A DNA stretch of 64,000 bases from NCBI GenBank assembly GCA_025362235.1, contig JANYGZ010000080.1:1-64000 (forward strand). Direction: 5' to 3'. The notes under the pieces are model-generated. The model saw only the letters and a program-made list of their open reading frames with translations, ran no database searches and was not told the origin of the DNA. The stretch is from Ferruginibacter sp. (lineage in GTDB: Bacteria; Bacteroidota; Bacteroidia; Chitinophagales; Chitinophagaceae). The translations under genes and the position numbers were made by a program. This document shows, piece after piece, positions 9,123 to 19,635 of this stretch. Every line of letters begins with the position of its first letter. The stretch's first letter is position 1.

Positions 9123-11588
9123 TTAAAGCAATATAAAATTTTGAACAAAGCTGCCCCCTGATGTTATTACTTTTATGGAATACATACCAGGGGGCTGATG
9201 GCTAAGATCCAGCGCTTGTGTGGAATACAAACTTGCCCCCTCCTTTTTCAATACAATTTCGCCGATCGAATTAGAAACTATAAAACTTGTTCGGCCAATA
9301 TAACCATTCATGGAAATAAATATTTTACCATTTGACGGATTTGGATAAATAGTGAAAGATTTACTTGTATTGTCTTGGGATTTTATGGTTTTTATATCTG
9401 AGTAGCATATACTACCTGATTTTGCAACCACCCCTAGCCTGTATTTATATTCAATACCAGGCTGTATATTATCTGTCAATTCGTATAAAGAATCCGCAGC
9501 TATAGGTATGGTACTGATTATTTTAAAATTGCCATTTCCCGTTGCTCTTTGTACAACATACCTGTTAATATTATTTTGCTCAGTAATATTCCATTTTAGT
9601 TTTACCTGGCGGTTATTAATCGAATCCAATCCAAACGTAGCATTCACTTTTATAGAGCTTTGCGAGCAAGGATTTCTACAAGACTTTACTGATAATTCTT
9701 TATTTGTTCTGATTAGTTCTGCGGCTTCCTCATAAGTTGGCCTTTTTAAAAAACAGGATATAGCATCTGTCATGCCGGCCTGTAAACCTGCCGCCATATT
9801 CCCTTCCTTTGTATCAGCCAAATTATAATCACCATTTTCGGGATCTTTAAAAATTGCTTTTAAACCCCTTGGGTCATTTCTAAGATCAAAAAACAAACTA
9901 TGTTGATCCTGGCCGGATTGTTTTTTCCAATCGTCGAAATCGTCAATAATATAAGATCCATTATTTGTAGAAGGGTTGGTAACCGACCATTGAATGTTTT
10001 TACCTCTTAACAATACATATACATTATTATCCCAGCTGTCTTTTGATGTGGCTATACCATCAGTGGTATTGGTAGCAGCGGCTCTTAAAAACCCAGAAGG
10101 GCTTACATCACAAATAAAAATATTGCCAGAAGCAGTTATTTTATTGATAGCACCACCCGTACCTGAAACAAAGGAGCCTATTGTAGCATTTGGGTTATTG
10201 TTATTATTGCTGATATATATAATTGAATGGTGCAGGTTTATTGTTGTTTTATTCTGAGTAATGATCCCCGAAGCAAAACCAGTTTGCTTTGTTTTAATAA
10301 AAACATTTTCAATTGCAGCATTGATGGCATTATTTGCATCATTAAAGGCAATACCAAACGTTACATCTTTAAAAGAGGAATTACTGATTGTAACATGACC
10401 GGCATTTCCATAGTGATAGCCGGAATAAAAGCCATCTGCATAAATATTATTCAGCAGTACAGTATCGTTATTAGAAGTATACATAAATGGCCCAGCTGAT
10501 AAGCTATCAGCAAAAGCAACAACATTATCCATTTCTACAGCACCATAATTTGTTCCATAACTTGTATGGGCATATACAGGTGTTGGAATATCAAGAAATA
10601 TAGAATTTGTAACGTAGCAGTGCCTGTTTAATCCTTCCACATCATAAAAAACAACCGCAAATGCATTGGTATTTTTTGCGCCGGGTAAAAACAATGAATG
10701 ATTGATTGTTCCACTTCGCACTACTAAGTGATGGATGCCTGCCCCCGGTCCAAAAATAACTTTATTATAATAAGAATCAGCGCCACCTGGCAGCATACCA
10801 TTACCGGCACCAAAACCTCTTACCCATAAATTTTCGAAACGGTTATTTGCCTGGTAGGTACTGTTTACAGCCCAATCCTTCACTGTTACTTCGTAGCGGT
10901 ATTTTTTATTATCATTGGGCGAGCTTCCATCACTGGTATGAATGTATACGGGCATTGGATTTTGATTGGTAACAGGTGTGTAAAAAGAACCCGGTGTATT
11001 TTCTATATCCGTTTGGTTACTAAGAAATTTTAATAACCTTCTTGCTGTAAATGGTGCTGTTTTTTCCAGTTCCCTGTCAATTTCAAATACACTGATAAAA
11101 CTATATTGGCCAATAGTATTAATGCCATACCCAACAAACCCATTATAAAAAATGAGCTGATTAAAGGTATATATTTTACCAGCTTCTTTTAGCCAGCCTG
11201 CTCCAAATTCTTTTGTACCATTTAAAATAGCAAATTCATTCCCAGGCAAATTATTATCATAAGTATTTATTTCTATCGGATAAGAAGTAACAAGGCCTTC
11301 CTCAAAAATATTACCTTCTTTTAATCCAAGCTTTACTTTTTTGTTCACAAGCGAAAAAGTTTCAAGGGCAGGGGAAATGGCGGTAATTGTTTTTTTGGGG
11401 AATTGATAGGATGTTCCTGGAAAACTATCATTTCCATTATTACTCACATAAAAGTCAAATTTTTCCTGCGCCAGGCAGATAGTACAAAGATGAATTGCAA
11501 ATAAAAACATCACGCACCTGCTTAAGCGATTGGTTAACAGGCAAACTGCGCCGCTAAAAAAACAATATAGTTGGAAAAAATTATTCAC
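9123..11588 (-). CDS. Secreted right-handed beta-helix protein with FN3-like region and T9SS type A C-terminal sorting domain
   Basis: N-terminal hydrophobic signal; DFYVSNNGNDSFPGTSYQFPKKTI (DUF1565/beta-helix-type start); C-terminal SFTIYPNPSNGKIFISMNG...PPGMYSIKVITSGGSFVQNFILL. Confidence 0.8.
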   Translation of the reverse strand: MNNFFQLYCFFSGAVCLLTNRLSRCVMFLFAIHLCTICLAQEKFDFYVSNNGNDSFPGTSYQFPKKTITAISPALETFSLVNKKVKLGLKEGNIFEEGLVTSYPIEINTYDNNLPGNEFAILNGTKEFGAGWLKEAGKIYTFNQLIFYNGFVGYGINTIGQYSFISVFEIDRELEKTAPFTARRLLKFLSNQTDIENTPGSFYTPVTNQNPMPVYIHTSDGSSPNDNKKYRYEVTVKDWAVNSTYQANNRFENLWVRGFGAGNGMLPGGADSYYNKVIFGPGAGIHHLVVRSGTINHSLFLPGAKNTNAFAVVFYDVEGLNRHCYVTNSIFLDIPTPVYAHTSYGTNYGAVEMDNVVAFADSLSAGPFMYTSNNDTVLLNNIYADGFYSGYHYGNAGHVTISNSSFKDVTFGIAFNDANNAINAAIENVFIKTKQTGFASGIITQNKTTINLHHSIIYISNNNNNPNATIGSFVSGTGGAINKITASGNIFICDVSPSGFLRAAATNTTDGIATSKDSWDNNVYVLLRGKNIQWSVTNPSTNNGSYIIDDFDDWKKQSGQDQHSLFFDLRNDPRGLKAIFKDPENGDYNLADTKEGNMAAGLQAGMTDAISCFLKRPTYEEAAELIRTNKELSVKSCRNPCSQSSIKVNATFGLDSINNRQVKLKWNITEQNNINRYVVQRATGNGNFKIISTIPIAADSLYELTDNIQPGIEYKYRLGVVAKSGSICYSDIKTIKSQDNTSKSFTIYPNPSNGKIFISMNGYIGRTSFIVSNSIGEIVLKKEGASLYSTQALDLSHQPPGMYSIKVITSGGSFVQNFILL

Positions 11589-11649
11589 TGAAATTTTTGT
11601 TATTAACTCAAGTGTACTTTAGTAAAATCAAAAAAAGGCTATTGGCTAT

Positions 11650-13059
11650 TCAGGGATTGGGATTAATTTTTAAAGCATTATAAAACAGGGGGAATACAAA
11701 TTTAATCAATAATGCGTAAGTTAGCAAACTCGCAAATAGCCGGCCTATTAAAATAGTGGCATCCATTTCATACCCATAAAATTCAAAAAAAAAGGAACAG
11801 GTTACAGCATAATTGAACAACAGGTTTGGTGTAGCTTTGGTAATAAAATAATGATTTAATTTACCATATAATAAACCAAGCAGCAATAAAGGCATCATCA
11901 TACCGAGGTAACCAAAATCTACATAACACTCTGCAAAATATCCCAGGCTAAAGGATACACCTTTGTCTGCCCTTGCATAAGGTATCCCTGTATATTTTGA
12001 TGTTTTAACAGAATTATCAACGGTTGGCTTATCTGGGTTGAAAAAACGGGGAGTGGTAGTATATTCTAATACTGATATCCAATTGGCGCCTTGTTGGTAA
12101 GGTATTACAGAAGGAACTCTTTCTATGGTTTTTGCAAAATGATAGGTATACTGAAGCCTGTCAAGAAATCCTTTTGTAGCTCCTTCAAGATTGCTTTCAT
12201 CTACTTGGTTAGAGAGGTCATATAACTTATTCAATGCATCATCCCGGGATACAGTAACTGTTTGTTTCCCCGATCCGGCATTTAAAAATGATCGGTATTC
12301 GCTTTTTACACTTGTCCATACCAAAACAAATATCAGAAACACACCCCCAATCAATAAGGAATACATGATGTACTTGAAATTTATGGCTACCATAAAAGTG
12401 ACCATTAAAACCAACAAATAATAAATTACAGTTTTAAATTCAGAAAAATAACTAAAAAAGCCAAGTACAAATTCAATCCCGACAAATAAGTAAAAAAAGC
12501 CCTTCTTTTCATTCTTGATTATACATAAAAAACCAAACAACAAAAACAACAACCATTTTATTTTAACAAGGCTAAAGATGATTTGTGTAAGATTTGAAAA
12601 TAAAAATGCTACTGCTCCCAGTGAAGAACTAATAAAAAATGCGCCAATATAAAAATACATGCATTTTTCTGTAGATAAAGAACTGGCACTATTTTTAAGA
12701 TCCTGCAAGCTTGCTTTCGGCAATTTATTTTGAAAATAAAGTATAGGGGCAAATAAAAAGACCATACCAATCAATGACAGTACAATTGCTGTGCTGTTTT
12801 CCGTTGACCTGTAATTGATATTCTCACCCAGGTAATCAGCCTGGAAAACACTGGCAATGATTTGAAGAATATGTTGAACAAGGATAAGCGTAAATACACC
12901 CGGTCGATAAGGCTGCTGGACCTGGAAAAATAGTAAAATCAACGTTACCAGGCAGGCAAACAGGTAAAACCCATTAGCAAATATTAGCATTGACAATACT
13001 ATTGCAAATAAAAAAAAGTACGAAAGGCTATCCAGCCTTATTATTGTTTTTTGCGCCAT
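11650..13059 (-). CDS. Wzy-like O-antigen/EPS polymerase (exosortase-associated type)
   Basis: About 10 or more TM segments with a large soluble loop (EYTTTPRFFNPDKPTVDNSVKTSKYTGIPYARADKGVSFSLGYFAECYVDFGYLGM), typical of polymerases. Confidence 0.75.
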   Translation of the reverse strand: MAQKTIIRLDSLSYFFLFAIVLSMLIFANGFYLFACLVTLILLFFQVQQPYRPGVFTLILVQHILQIIASVFQADYLGENINYRSTENSTAIVLSLIGMVFLFAPILYFQNKLPKASLQDLKNSASSLSTEKCMYFYIGAFFISSSLGAVAFLFSNLTQIIFSLVKIKWLLFLLFGFLCIIKNEKKGFFYLFVGIEFVLGFFSYFSEFKTVIYYLLVLMVTFMVAINFKYIMYSLLIGGVFLIFVLVWTSVKSEYRSFLNAGSGKQTVTVSRDDALNKLYDLSNQVDESNLEGATKGFLDRLQYTYHFAKTIERVPSVIPYQQGANWISVLEYTTTPRFFNPDKPTVDNSVKTSKYTGIPYARADKGVSFSLGYFAECYVDFGYLGMMMPLLLLGLLYGKLNHYFITKATPNLLFNYAVTCSFFFEFYGYEMDATILIGRLFASLLTYALLIKFVFPLFYNALKINPNP

Positions 13060-13239
13060 TATATTGGAAATGCGTTTTTCAAGTAAACAATGGAATGATT
13101 ATAATAAACACTAATTAAGTTAAATACTTTCTTATCTAAATAATGAACGATTGCTTTTAATGCCGGTATTGCATCATTAATAAATTATTTTTTATAAAAA
13201 GATTAGTCGCCAAAAAATATGGGCATTAGATTTAAGGAC

Positions 13240-14190
13240 TTAATATTTACTGACATATGCTTTACCTGCTTTAAATAAACGGTTTTTTATAAAATAAACT
13301 GTCAAAACAAATATATTATCAAAACGATGAAGGCGGGTACAAAATTCCCAGGCCACATCCCGCTTTCCTTTTAAAAGAGCTTTGATCATTAACGTATAAT
13401 GAAATAACAATTTGTAATTGCGTAACAATAATCTCCCCTGTTTTTTTTGCTGTTCACTTACATAGCCCAATAAAATTTCATACACTTGTAAATCTTCCTT
13501 TAAATGATAAGTATAATATTTTTCCTGGCCACTCAGTTGTTCTGAGTGGTTACGTAACTGAACCAATGGCTCTCTTATAAAACCTACCGGATAATATTTT
13601 GCCATTCTTACCCACATTTCAAAATCACCACTTATTTTCATTTCTTCATTGAATAACCCTACTTTTTCTAATGCAACTTTACTAATTGCAACATTAGCAA
13701 TATTTCCCGCTATAGAACCTGTGAAAAAGGCAATATGTGCATGTAATTCTTTCGAAATAATTTCTGGTGTGTCATCGGGTTTTGAAATATTTAATAGTTT
13801 TCCAGAGGCATCAATATAATCCCTGCCGGTATAACTGAATCCAATTTCCGTATGCTGCTTGTGAAAGTTTACCACTTCATTAAAGCAATTGTGATACAAT
13901 ATATCATCCTGCGACCAAAGCTTAATAATGGGGGTATTTGCTTTTTTTATCAAAAAATTAAGATTAAAAAACAAGCCCTTATTTTGTTCATTTCTAAAAA
14001 GGCCTATTCTTTCATCTTTAAGTGATAAAAGGTATTCCCAGCTTCCATCAGTAGAGCAATCATCAATGATCAGAAATTCAAAATCAATAAAATCCTGTTT
14101 CAAAACAGAACTTACTGATTGATGTAAATATTTAATAGCATTATAAACCGGTAATATGATAGATATTGAAGCCATATTAAGTGGTAGCAA
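13240..14190 (-). CDS. Glycosyltransferase family 2
   Basis: ISIILPVYNAIKYLHQSVSSVLKQDFIDFEFLIIDDCSTDGS; WSQDD. Confidence 0.9.
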   Translation of the reverse strand: MLPLNMASISIILPVYNAIKYLHQSVSSVLKQDFIDFEFLIIDDCSTDGSWEYLLSLKDERIGLFRNEQNKGLFFNLNFLIKKANTPIIKLWSQDDILYHNCFNEVVNFHKQHTEIGFSYTGRDYIDASGKLLNISKPDDTPEIISKELHAHIAFFTGSIAGNIANVAISKVALEKVGLFNEEMKISGDFEMWVRMAKYYPVGFIREPLVQLRNHSEQLSGQEKYYTYHLKEDLQVYEILLGYVSEQQKKQGRLLLRNYKLLFHYTLMIKALLKGKRDVAWEFCTRLHRFDNIFVLTVYFIKNRLFKAGKAYVSKY

Positions 14191-14231
14191 GCAAAATGAA
14201 GAATAGGTTAGAGAAAGAATAATTATTTTAT

Positions 14232-15488
14232 TTATACAACAAGTTCCCGGTTATATGGCTTACTGTTTATTGCATTAGTCATAATATCTTCAATAGCATT
14301 TACAATATGATTAAATGTAAAAGACTGTATTTTTAAACGGGATTGCCGCCCCATTTCAAGTACAATTTCCTTATTAATCAATGAGTGTTGTATAAGCTGC
14401 AGAATTTTATCATTATTTTTTAAATCTATAATCAATCCATTAATACCTTCATCAACCAGGTTTATCGCCCCTCCTGTTTTATTACTAGCTATCACCGCTT
14501 TACCCGAGGCCATCGCTTCATTTAAAGCCAGCCCCCATGTCTCTCCGGGCCCTGTTGATGGCAGAACAAATAAATCGGCAACCCGGTACATTACAGGCAT
14601 CTGCTGCTGATTTTTAAAACCCATCAACAATATTCTGTCATCCGACGCTGCTGCTGATTGTATAGTCTCCATGAGCTCCCCTGTTCCAACAAAAATAATT
14701 TTTAACCGCTTATCGTCGACAGATTTTAATAAGCTTATAAGAAATTGCGGGTTCTTTTTTTCCTCCAGTTTACCTGCAAATAATAGTATAATATCTTCCT
14801 TTTGTATTCCTGCATTTTTTCTTAGAATATCTGCATCAGCCTTGTAAATATCATCTGGTTCAGCAAACCGGTTATTATCAATGGCATGTGGTGCATACAG
14901 TAACTGGCCAGGTTTTAATCCATTAGCAAGAAAATATTCCTTATTGTTTAAACCCACATATAGCGCAATGTCTACATGGCTGTATACCCATTGTAAGAAT
15001 AGCCTGCGAAGATTTTTTTTGATACCAATATCTTCATCCAGTAAGGTAGAATCTCCTCTAAAAAGCACAGGCATTTTTTTATGAAAATACCGAAGGCATT
15101 TTAAATGACTATAAAAACTCCAGCCAAATACTAATATCGCATCCGGTTCCCATTCTTTTATTTCCTTATTTAATGTTGGGTTAACAATCCCTTTAAAATG
15201 ATGTGTTCCCGGTTTAGTGGCGGTATTCTTCACAAAGGTAAAATCGTAGCCTTCCAGTAATGGAATATCCCAGGCTACTTTTTCTCCAAAACCAGGATCA
15301 TATTTGGCATCCTGTTCCAATTGACCCCATGTATAAAAAACCATAATGGCCAGTTTTTTTCTTTCGGCCAATAGCCTGAACCAGGGCGCATTGTATTGAA
15401 TAGGGTGAGAAGTTATAATGGCGAGCCTTTTCAAATTAATTGTTGTTTTTGCAAAAGTGATTACAGGAAATGCAATAAAGCATATCAA
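14232..15488 (-). CDS. Glycosyltransferase family 4
   Basis: ITSHPIQYNAPWFRLL N-terminus; LLFAGKLEEKKNPQFLISLL; PGETWGLALNEAMASGKAVIAS. Annotated start is probably too far upstream (MICFIAFPVITFA...). Confidence 0.88.
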   Translation of the reverse strand: MICFIAFPVITFAKTTINLKRLAIITSHPIQYNAPWFRLLAERKKLAIMVFYTWGQLEQDAKYDPGFGEKVAWDIPLLEGYDFTFVKNTATKPGTHHFKGIVNPTLNKEIKEWEPDAILVFGWSFYSHLKCLRYFHKKMPVLFRGDSTLLDEDIGIKKNLRRLFLQWVYSHVDIALYVGLNNKEYFLANGLKPGQLLYAPHAIDNNRFAEPDDIYKADADILRKNAGIQKEDIILLFAGKLEEKKNPQFLISLLKSVDDKRLKIIFVGTGELMETIQSAAASDDRILLMGFKNQQQMPVMYRVADLFVLPSTGPGETWGLALNEAMASGKAVIASNKTGGAINLVDEGINGLIIDLKNNDKILQLIQHSLINKEIVLEMGRQSRLKIQSFTFNHIVNAIEDIMTNAINSKPYNRELVV

Positions 15489-16231
15489 AGGTTTTCATTT
15501 ACAAAAATTGCATCACACCAGGCTATTTTACCTTTCCCATAAATCGGGTTATAAATATCCTGTAACCGGTATCCAAAATTTGACAGGTATAATGCTATTT
15601 CAGGAAATAGCGGTTGATCAACATACTGCTGTATAAAATATGCCTCGGTATATATAATGTCTATTTTTTTTTCTTTTAATAAATTTTCTGCCCCTTTTAA
15701 TGCTTTCAATTCGCTTCCCTGGATGTCAAGTTTTAGTATATGTATTTGTTCAATATTCTCTTCCAGATAACTTTGTGCCAATGTTTTAACAGGCATTTTT
15801 TTTTGCTCTATTGTCTGTACCTGTGCATCAGAATTTAGCCCTGCTTTTTGTGATGGAAGAAAGGAACTTGTATCAATACTTTTATTTAAATGAAATATGA
15901 GCTCCCCTGTACTATCAGAAATACCTGCATTTTCAATCTTTATATTTGTATTATCATGAAATAATTTCCGCAATCCTTCACACAGGTAAGTAACCGGTTC
16001 AAATGCAATAATTGTTGAAGAAGGAAAATGTTCCAAAAATTTTACAATAGTATCACCACGGTTGGCCCCTACATCATAAATTACTATTGGTTTACTTTTA
16101 AAAACCTGTTTAAAAAAATCGAATTCATTTTTTTTAAAATCTCCTTTTGCCAATGCCTGTAAATAATTACTCCCATGAAGTTCAACTCCAAATTTTCGTA
16201 AATAGTGATTTAATTTATTTTTAATTGACAT
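15485..16231 (-). CDS. FkbM family methyltransferase
   Basis: VIYDVGANRGDTIVKFLEHFPSSTIIAFEPV...ILKLDIQGSELKALKGAENLL. Confidence 0.9.
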   Translation of the reverse strand: MSIKNKLNHYLRKFGVELHGSNYLQALAKGDFKKNEFDFFKQVFKSKPIVIYDVGANRGDTIVKFLEHFPSSTIIAFEPVTYLCEGLRKLFHDNTNIKIENAGISDSTGELIFHLNKSIDTSSFLPSQKAGLNSDAQVQTIEQKKMPVKTLAQSYLEENIEQIHILKLDIQGSELKALKGAENLLKEKKIDIIYTEAYFIQQYVDQPLFPEIALYLSNFGYRLQDIYNPIYGKGKIAWCDAIFVNENL

Positions 16232-16310
16232 TATCCGTTATTTATAAAAGTGCATTTATATGCCCGTAATTTTAAAATAGAAAAACCAATCATTGTCGCT
16301 TTTATCTATT

Positions 16311-17417
16311 TCAGGGATATGAAGAATAATTTGATGTTTGCCTATTAGCAGATAATTTGAAATAAAAAGATTCGAGCAAATTATAACTGACATAACTAAA
16401 CGGGATCAGAAAAATAAGTGTTATTATTATAAGCACGACTGTGCCCGCAGCACTTATCGATATGTATTGCCTGAAATATTGAAAACACAATTCAAGTACC
16501 AGCATATGCCAAAGGTAAAAACTGTAAGATATCCTTCCCAAAAATACCAAAACCCCGTTACTAAATATTTTGTTTATAAAGCTATTCCTAAGTGAGCTTA
16601 GTATCATTATACTGAAACCAAGTGTCATAATCAATGGGCCGGCGCTTTCAAATATGAAACCCCAGTTCCCCATATATTTTACGAATGCCGAATAAAAAAA
16701 AATCTTTCCGGTATAAGAAACAAACAAGCCTAAAAAGAAACCTGTTATTCCTGATAAAAAAGAACGGGATAAAATTTGCTCCTTAAAAATAAATCCAAGA
16801 AGCATTCCCCAACCAAAATGTTCAAAATTTGCAAAAATGGTATAATACCAGCCAAAATCACCAGCATAAATATAACCGCAATAATGCAGCAGGTTAAGCA
16901 AGAACCCAACAATCAACATACCTACAATTATTGGAATGTAGCCGAAGCTTTTAATTAGTATAAAAATGGGGGGAAGCATAATATAAAAAAGCCATTCTAC
17001 AGAAAGTGACCAAAACAAGGCGGCAATACTTGTACCTGGAATATAGGTTTGAAGAAAAATAAAATTGGCAAAGAGGCTGAATAAAAGTTCTCTCGAAAAA
17101 GATCCATACCTATGCAAGCCATAGACAATGCAGGCAATATAAAAAGCTGGTGCAATACGTAACCATCTTTTTTTCCAAAACCTTAGGAGTGCCTTAAGAG
17201 AATAGTCTTTATTTTTACTCATTACAAGTAAGAAACAGAATCCGCTGATTATAAAAAACAAATGAACACCATTTCCCCATATATTCACCACCTGAAATAA
17301 ATCAACGGGACCCAAATACAAGGATGGATGATTAAGAATACCAAGCGTATGAGTAAATAATACTCCTATAGCAGCAATTGCACGCCAGCCATCTATACAA
17401 CTTATTCTTCTGTTCAT
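16311..17417 (-). CDS. Acyltransferase family 3 (OafA/YrhL type)
   Basis: CIDGWRAIAAIGVLFTHTLG, GVHLFFIISGFCFLL, RFWKKRWLRIAPAFY, ISYSFYLWH; multi-TM. Confidence 0.92.
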   Translation of the reverse strand: MNRRISCIDGWRAIAAIGVLFTHTLGILNHPSLYLGPVDLFQVVNIWGNGVHLFFIISGFCFLLVMSKNKDYSLKALLRFWKKRWLRIAPAFYIACIVYGLHRYGSFSRELLFSLFANFIFLQTYIPGTSIAALFWSLSVEWLFYIMLPPIFILIKSFGYIPIIVGMLIVGFLLNLLHYCGYIYAGDFGWYYTIFANFEHFGWGMLLGFIFKEQILSRSFLSGITGFFLGLFVSYTGKIFFYSAFVKYMGNWGFIFESAGPLIMTLGFSIMILSSLRNSFINKIFSNGVLVFLGRISYSFYLWHMLVLELCFQYFRQYISISAAGTVVLIIITLIFLIPFSYVSYNLLESFYFKLSANRQTSNYSSYP

Positions 17418-17465
17418 TTATTAAATACCATTTTCATAATAAGCCGACTGATTGGTAATATAGTT

Positions 17466-18347
17466 TTAACTCAAAAATCTTTTTCCAACAATTAATCTCT
17501 TTTTCAACTCATGTGTTGACTCTTCTGCTTCGTAATTCCATATAATATCCTCGTAACCATTCATACTGTTATTCTTAATAAAGGGTTGCCAATCATTCAC
17601 CGGCCTTATTACAATAGCATCTGATAGAAAAGCGGCCCAATAACCAAATGTGCTGCTTTGAGACAGAATCATAATTTTACTTTTGCTTAACAAAATGATA
17701 TCCAGAATATCAGGCTTATCTTCTGCAATATGTATATTGGGTAGGCGCAATAAAGCCGTAAGTTCCTCTTCATGAGCATCTGTGAAAATGGTAACTGAAT
17801 AATTTTGACCCAATGCATCTCTTACTGCATTAATCCCTTTTATAAAATATTCAAGGGGCGTAGTTTGATTTCCTAATTTAAAATCCCCCCTGCGGATATG
17901 TACACCAATGACTGGATTTTGAAACTCCAATAATTTACTTCTCATTTTTGGTGTTATTGTGTTAAACAACTCTTTTGTAACCATTGCAGAATGATCCCTG
18001 ATAGAACCAAAAACGTCCGGGCCCGTTAACGCTTTATTAAAGAGGTAAACCTTTTTATCATTACCCCCAAAAGCGGCTACAACTTCAACAACAGGGTCAG
18101 GTTCTATATCAGTGAATATGCAATATATCTTCATCGTCAAACGCTTCCACAAAGGTGTTTCTGTAAAGTAGCCGAAATATAACCTGCTTTTTCTCTCTCT
18201 CCGCAGCAATGCTCCCCAATGTAAACCCCACCATGATGTAGTAGTATAAGGCAAATTATTTAGCTGGGCAAATACTACTCCTTTTGCCCATACCAACAGC
18301 ATATTTCCCAAACCCGTTCCAGGAAACCTGATATGTACTTTCGCCAC
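17466..18347 (-). CDS. GT11-like alpha-1,2-fucosyltransferase family protein
   Basis: GVHIRRGDFKLG and SQSSTFGYWAAFLSDAIVI; N-terminal GTGLGNMLLVWAKG. Confidence 0.75.
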   Translation of the reverse strand: MAKVHIRFPGTGLGNMLLVWAKGVVFAQLNNLPYTTTSWWGLHWGALLRRERKSRLYFGYFTETPLWKRLTMKIYCIFTDIEPDPVVEVVAAFGGNDKKVYLFNKALTGPDVFGSIRDHSAMVTKELFNTITPKMRSKLLEFQNPVIGVHIRRGDFKLGNQTTPLEYFIKGINAVRDALGQNYSVTIFTDAHEEELTALLRLPNIHIAEDKPDILDIILLSKSKIMILSQSSTFGYWAAFLSDAIVIRPVNDWQPFIKNNSMNGYEDIIWNYEAEESTHELKKRLIVGKRFLS

Positions 18348-18348
18348 T

Positions 18349-19629
18349 TTAGTTTTGTTTTATTACACTGTTCAATAAATCCGCCAGCTCTTTTGTCACG
18401 GCATGGGCAGAATATTTATTGAACACTTTTTGATTTATATTTTCCGGGTTAAAAGAGGTAAGGTAATCAGTAAACTGTTTCCAGCTAATTGCAAAATCTT
18501 CACTTATAGAAGCAATATCCCCTGCTCCATTAAAAGTTAATACCTTACCCGCAGCAGCTTCTTCAATAATAATAGCTGCAGAACTTTTTGCATGCAGCAC
18601 AGCCAGTATGGGTTTACCCGCCAATATTCCCTGGTAAACCTTTGAAGGTGTATAATGTGGCTCTGTGCTTCCGAGTATAAAAACTGCGTCCGCATTATCC
18701 AAATGCACCAGTACATCCAAGTAGGGTATCCTTTGTGGATATTCAAATATTGTTGTTTTCCATAATCCATATTTTTCTGCCATAGGTTTTATCGCAAATG
18801 ACCCAGGGTCATTTATTTTTTTACCTGTACCAATAAAGTGGAATTCAGCATTGCTGAACAATAAAGATTCCTGCTGCATTACTTTAAATATTTCTTCCAG
18901 CACATCATATGCTTTTGGCAGCATCGCACCGGCATACACTAATTGAATTTTTTCTTTATTTTTTTCAAAAAGATAGGGTTCAATATCAAGATTATTAATC
19001 CTGTTATGATCTTCCTTTTCTCCACCGTAAGGCATCGCTCCAAATATGGCCTGCTGTAATAGATGTGGGTTTCTTTCTGCCACAGCTTTATAATAGCCTT
19101 CTGCTACACCTGTTATTAAAGAAGCTTTTTTTACAGCGATAGGCTCCAAAATTTTTGCAGTTTTTGTACTTATCCAGTGACGTGAAAATGTTTTATTACT
19201 ACGCGGGAAATTATGTACCCATGGATCAATATAGTCAATTCCATATTTGATTCCTGTCGAATGATGCAGCCATCGACCTAGCAAGGCACAATAAAAAGAT
19301 GGAATGGGGATGTATAAAAAATCTACTTTTTCTGAATTAATTAATTGCTTCGCTTTTTTATATAATTGAAAAAATGCACGCAATCCAATATCTCCAATCA
19401 GCCTGGGTTTGGTTACTTTAAAAGCCTTAACTTTTTCTATTCGCAAGGTTGAAGGCAATAATTTTTCTAAATTAATATCCAATGTTTCTTCGTAATACTT
19501 TTGGTGTACAGTTAAAACAATCGGTTCCCAACCAAATGATGGAAGATGTTGCGCAAATAGTCTTGCCCTGTGCACACCCGCAAGATTGGAAGGTGGAAAA
19601 TGTGGGTAAAGAATAAGTATCTTCTTCAT
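18349..19629 (-). CDS. Glycosyltransferase (GT4-like)
   Basis: KILILYPHFPPSNLAGVHRARLFAQHLPSFGWEPIVLT; LVYAGAMLPKAYDVLEEIF; PSKVYQGILAGKPILAVLH. Confidence 0.85.
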   Translation of the reverse strand: MKKILILYPHFPPSNLAGVHRARLFAQHLPSFGWEPIVLTVHQKYYEETLDINLEKLLPSTLRIEKVKAFKVTKPRLIGDIGLRAFFQLYKKAKQLINSEKVDFLYIPIPSFYCALLGRWLHHSTGIKYGIDYIDPWVHNFPRSNKTFSRHWISTKTAKILEPIAVKKASLITGVAEGYYKAVAERNPHLLQQAIFGAMPYGGEKEDHNRINNLDIEPYLFEKNKEKIQLVYAGAMLPKAYDVLEEIFKVMQQESLLFSNAEFHFIGTGKKINDPGSFAIKPMAEKYGLWKTTIFEYPQRIPYLDVLVHLDNADAVFILGSTEPHYTPSKVYQGILAGKPILAVLHAKSSAAIIIEEAAAGKVLTFNGAGDIASISEDFAISWKQFTDYLTSFNPENINQKVFNKYSAHAVTKELADLLNSVIKQN

Positions 19630-19635
19630 GCTGAA

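Noticed and set aside
9123-11588. Beta-helix protein as exosortase substrate
   Set aside because: Its C-terminus is a T9SS-type domain (YPNP...FILL) without a TM helix and basic tail.
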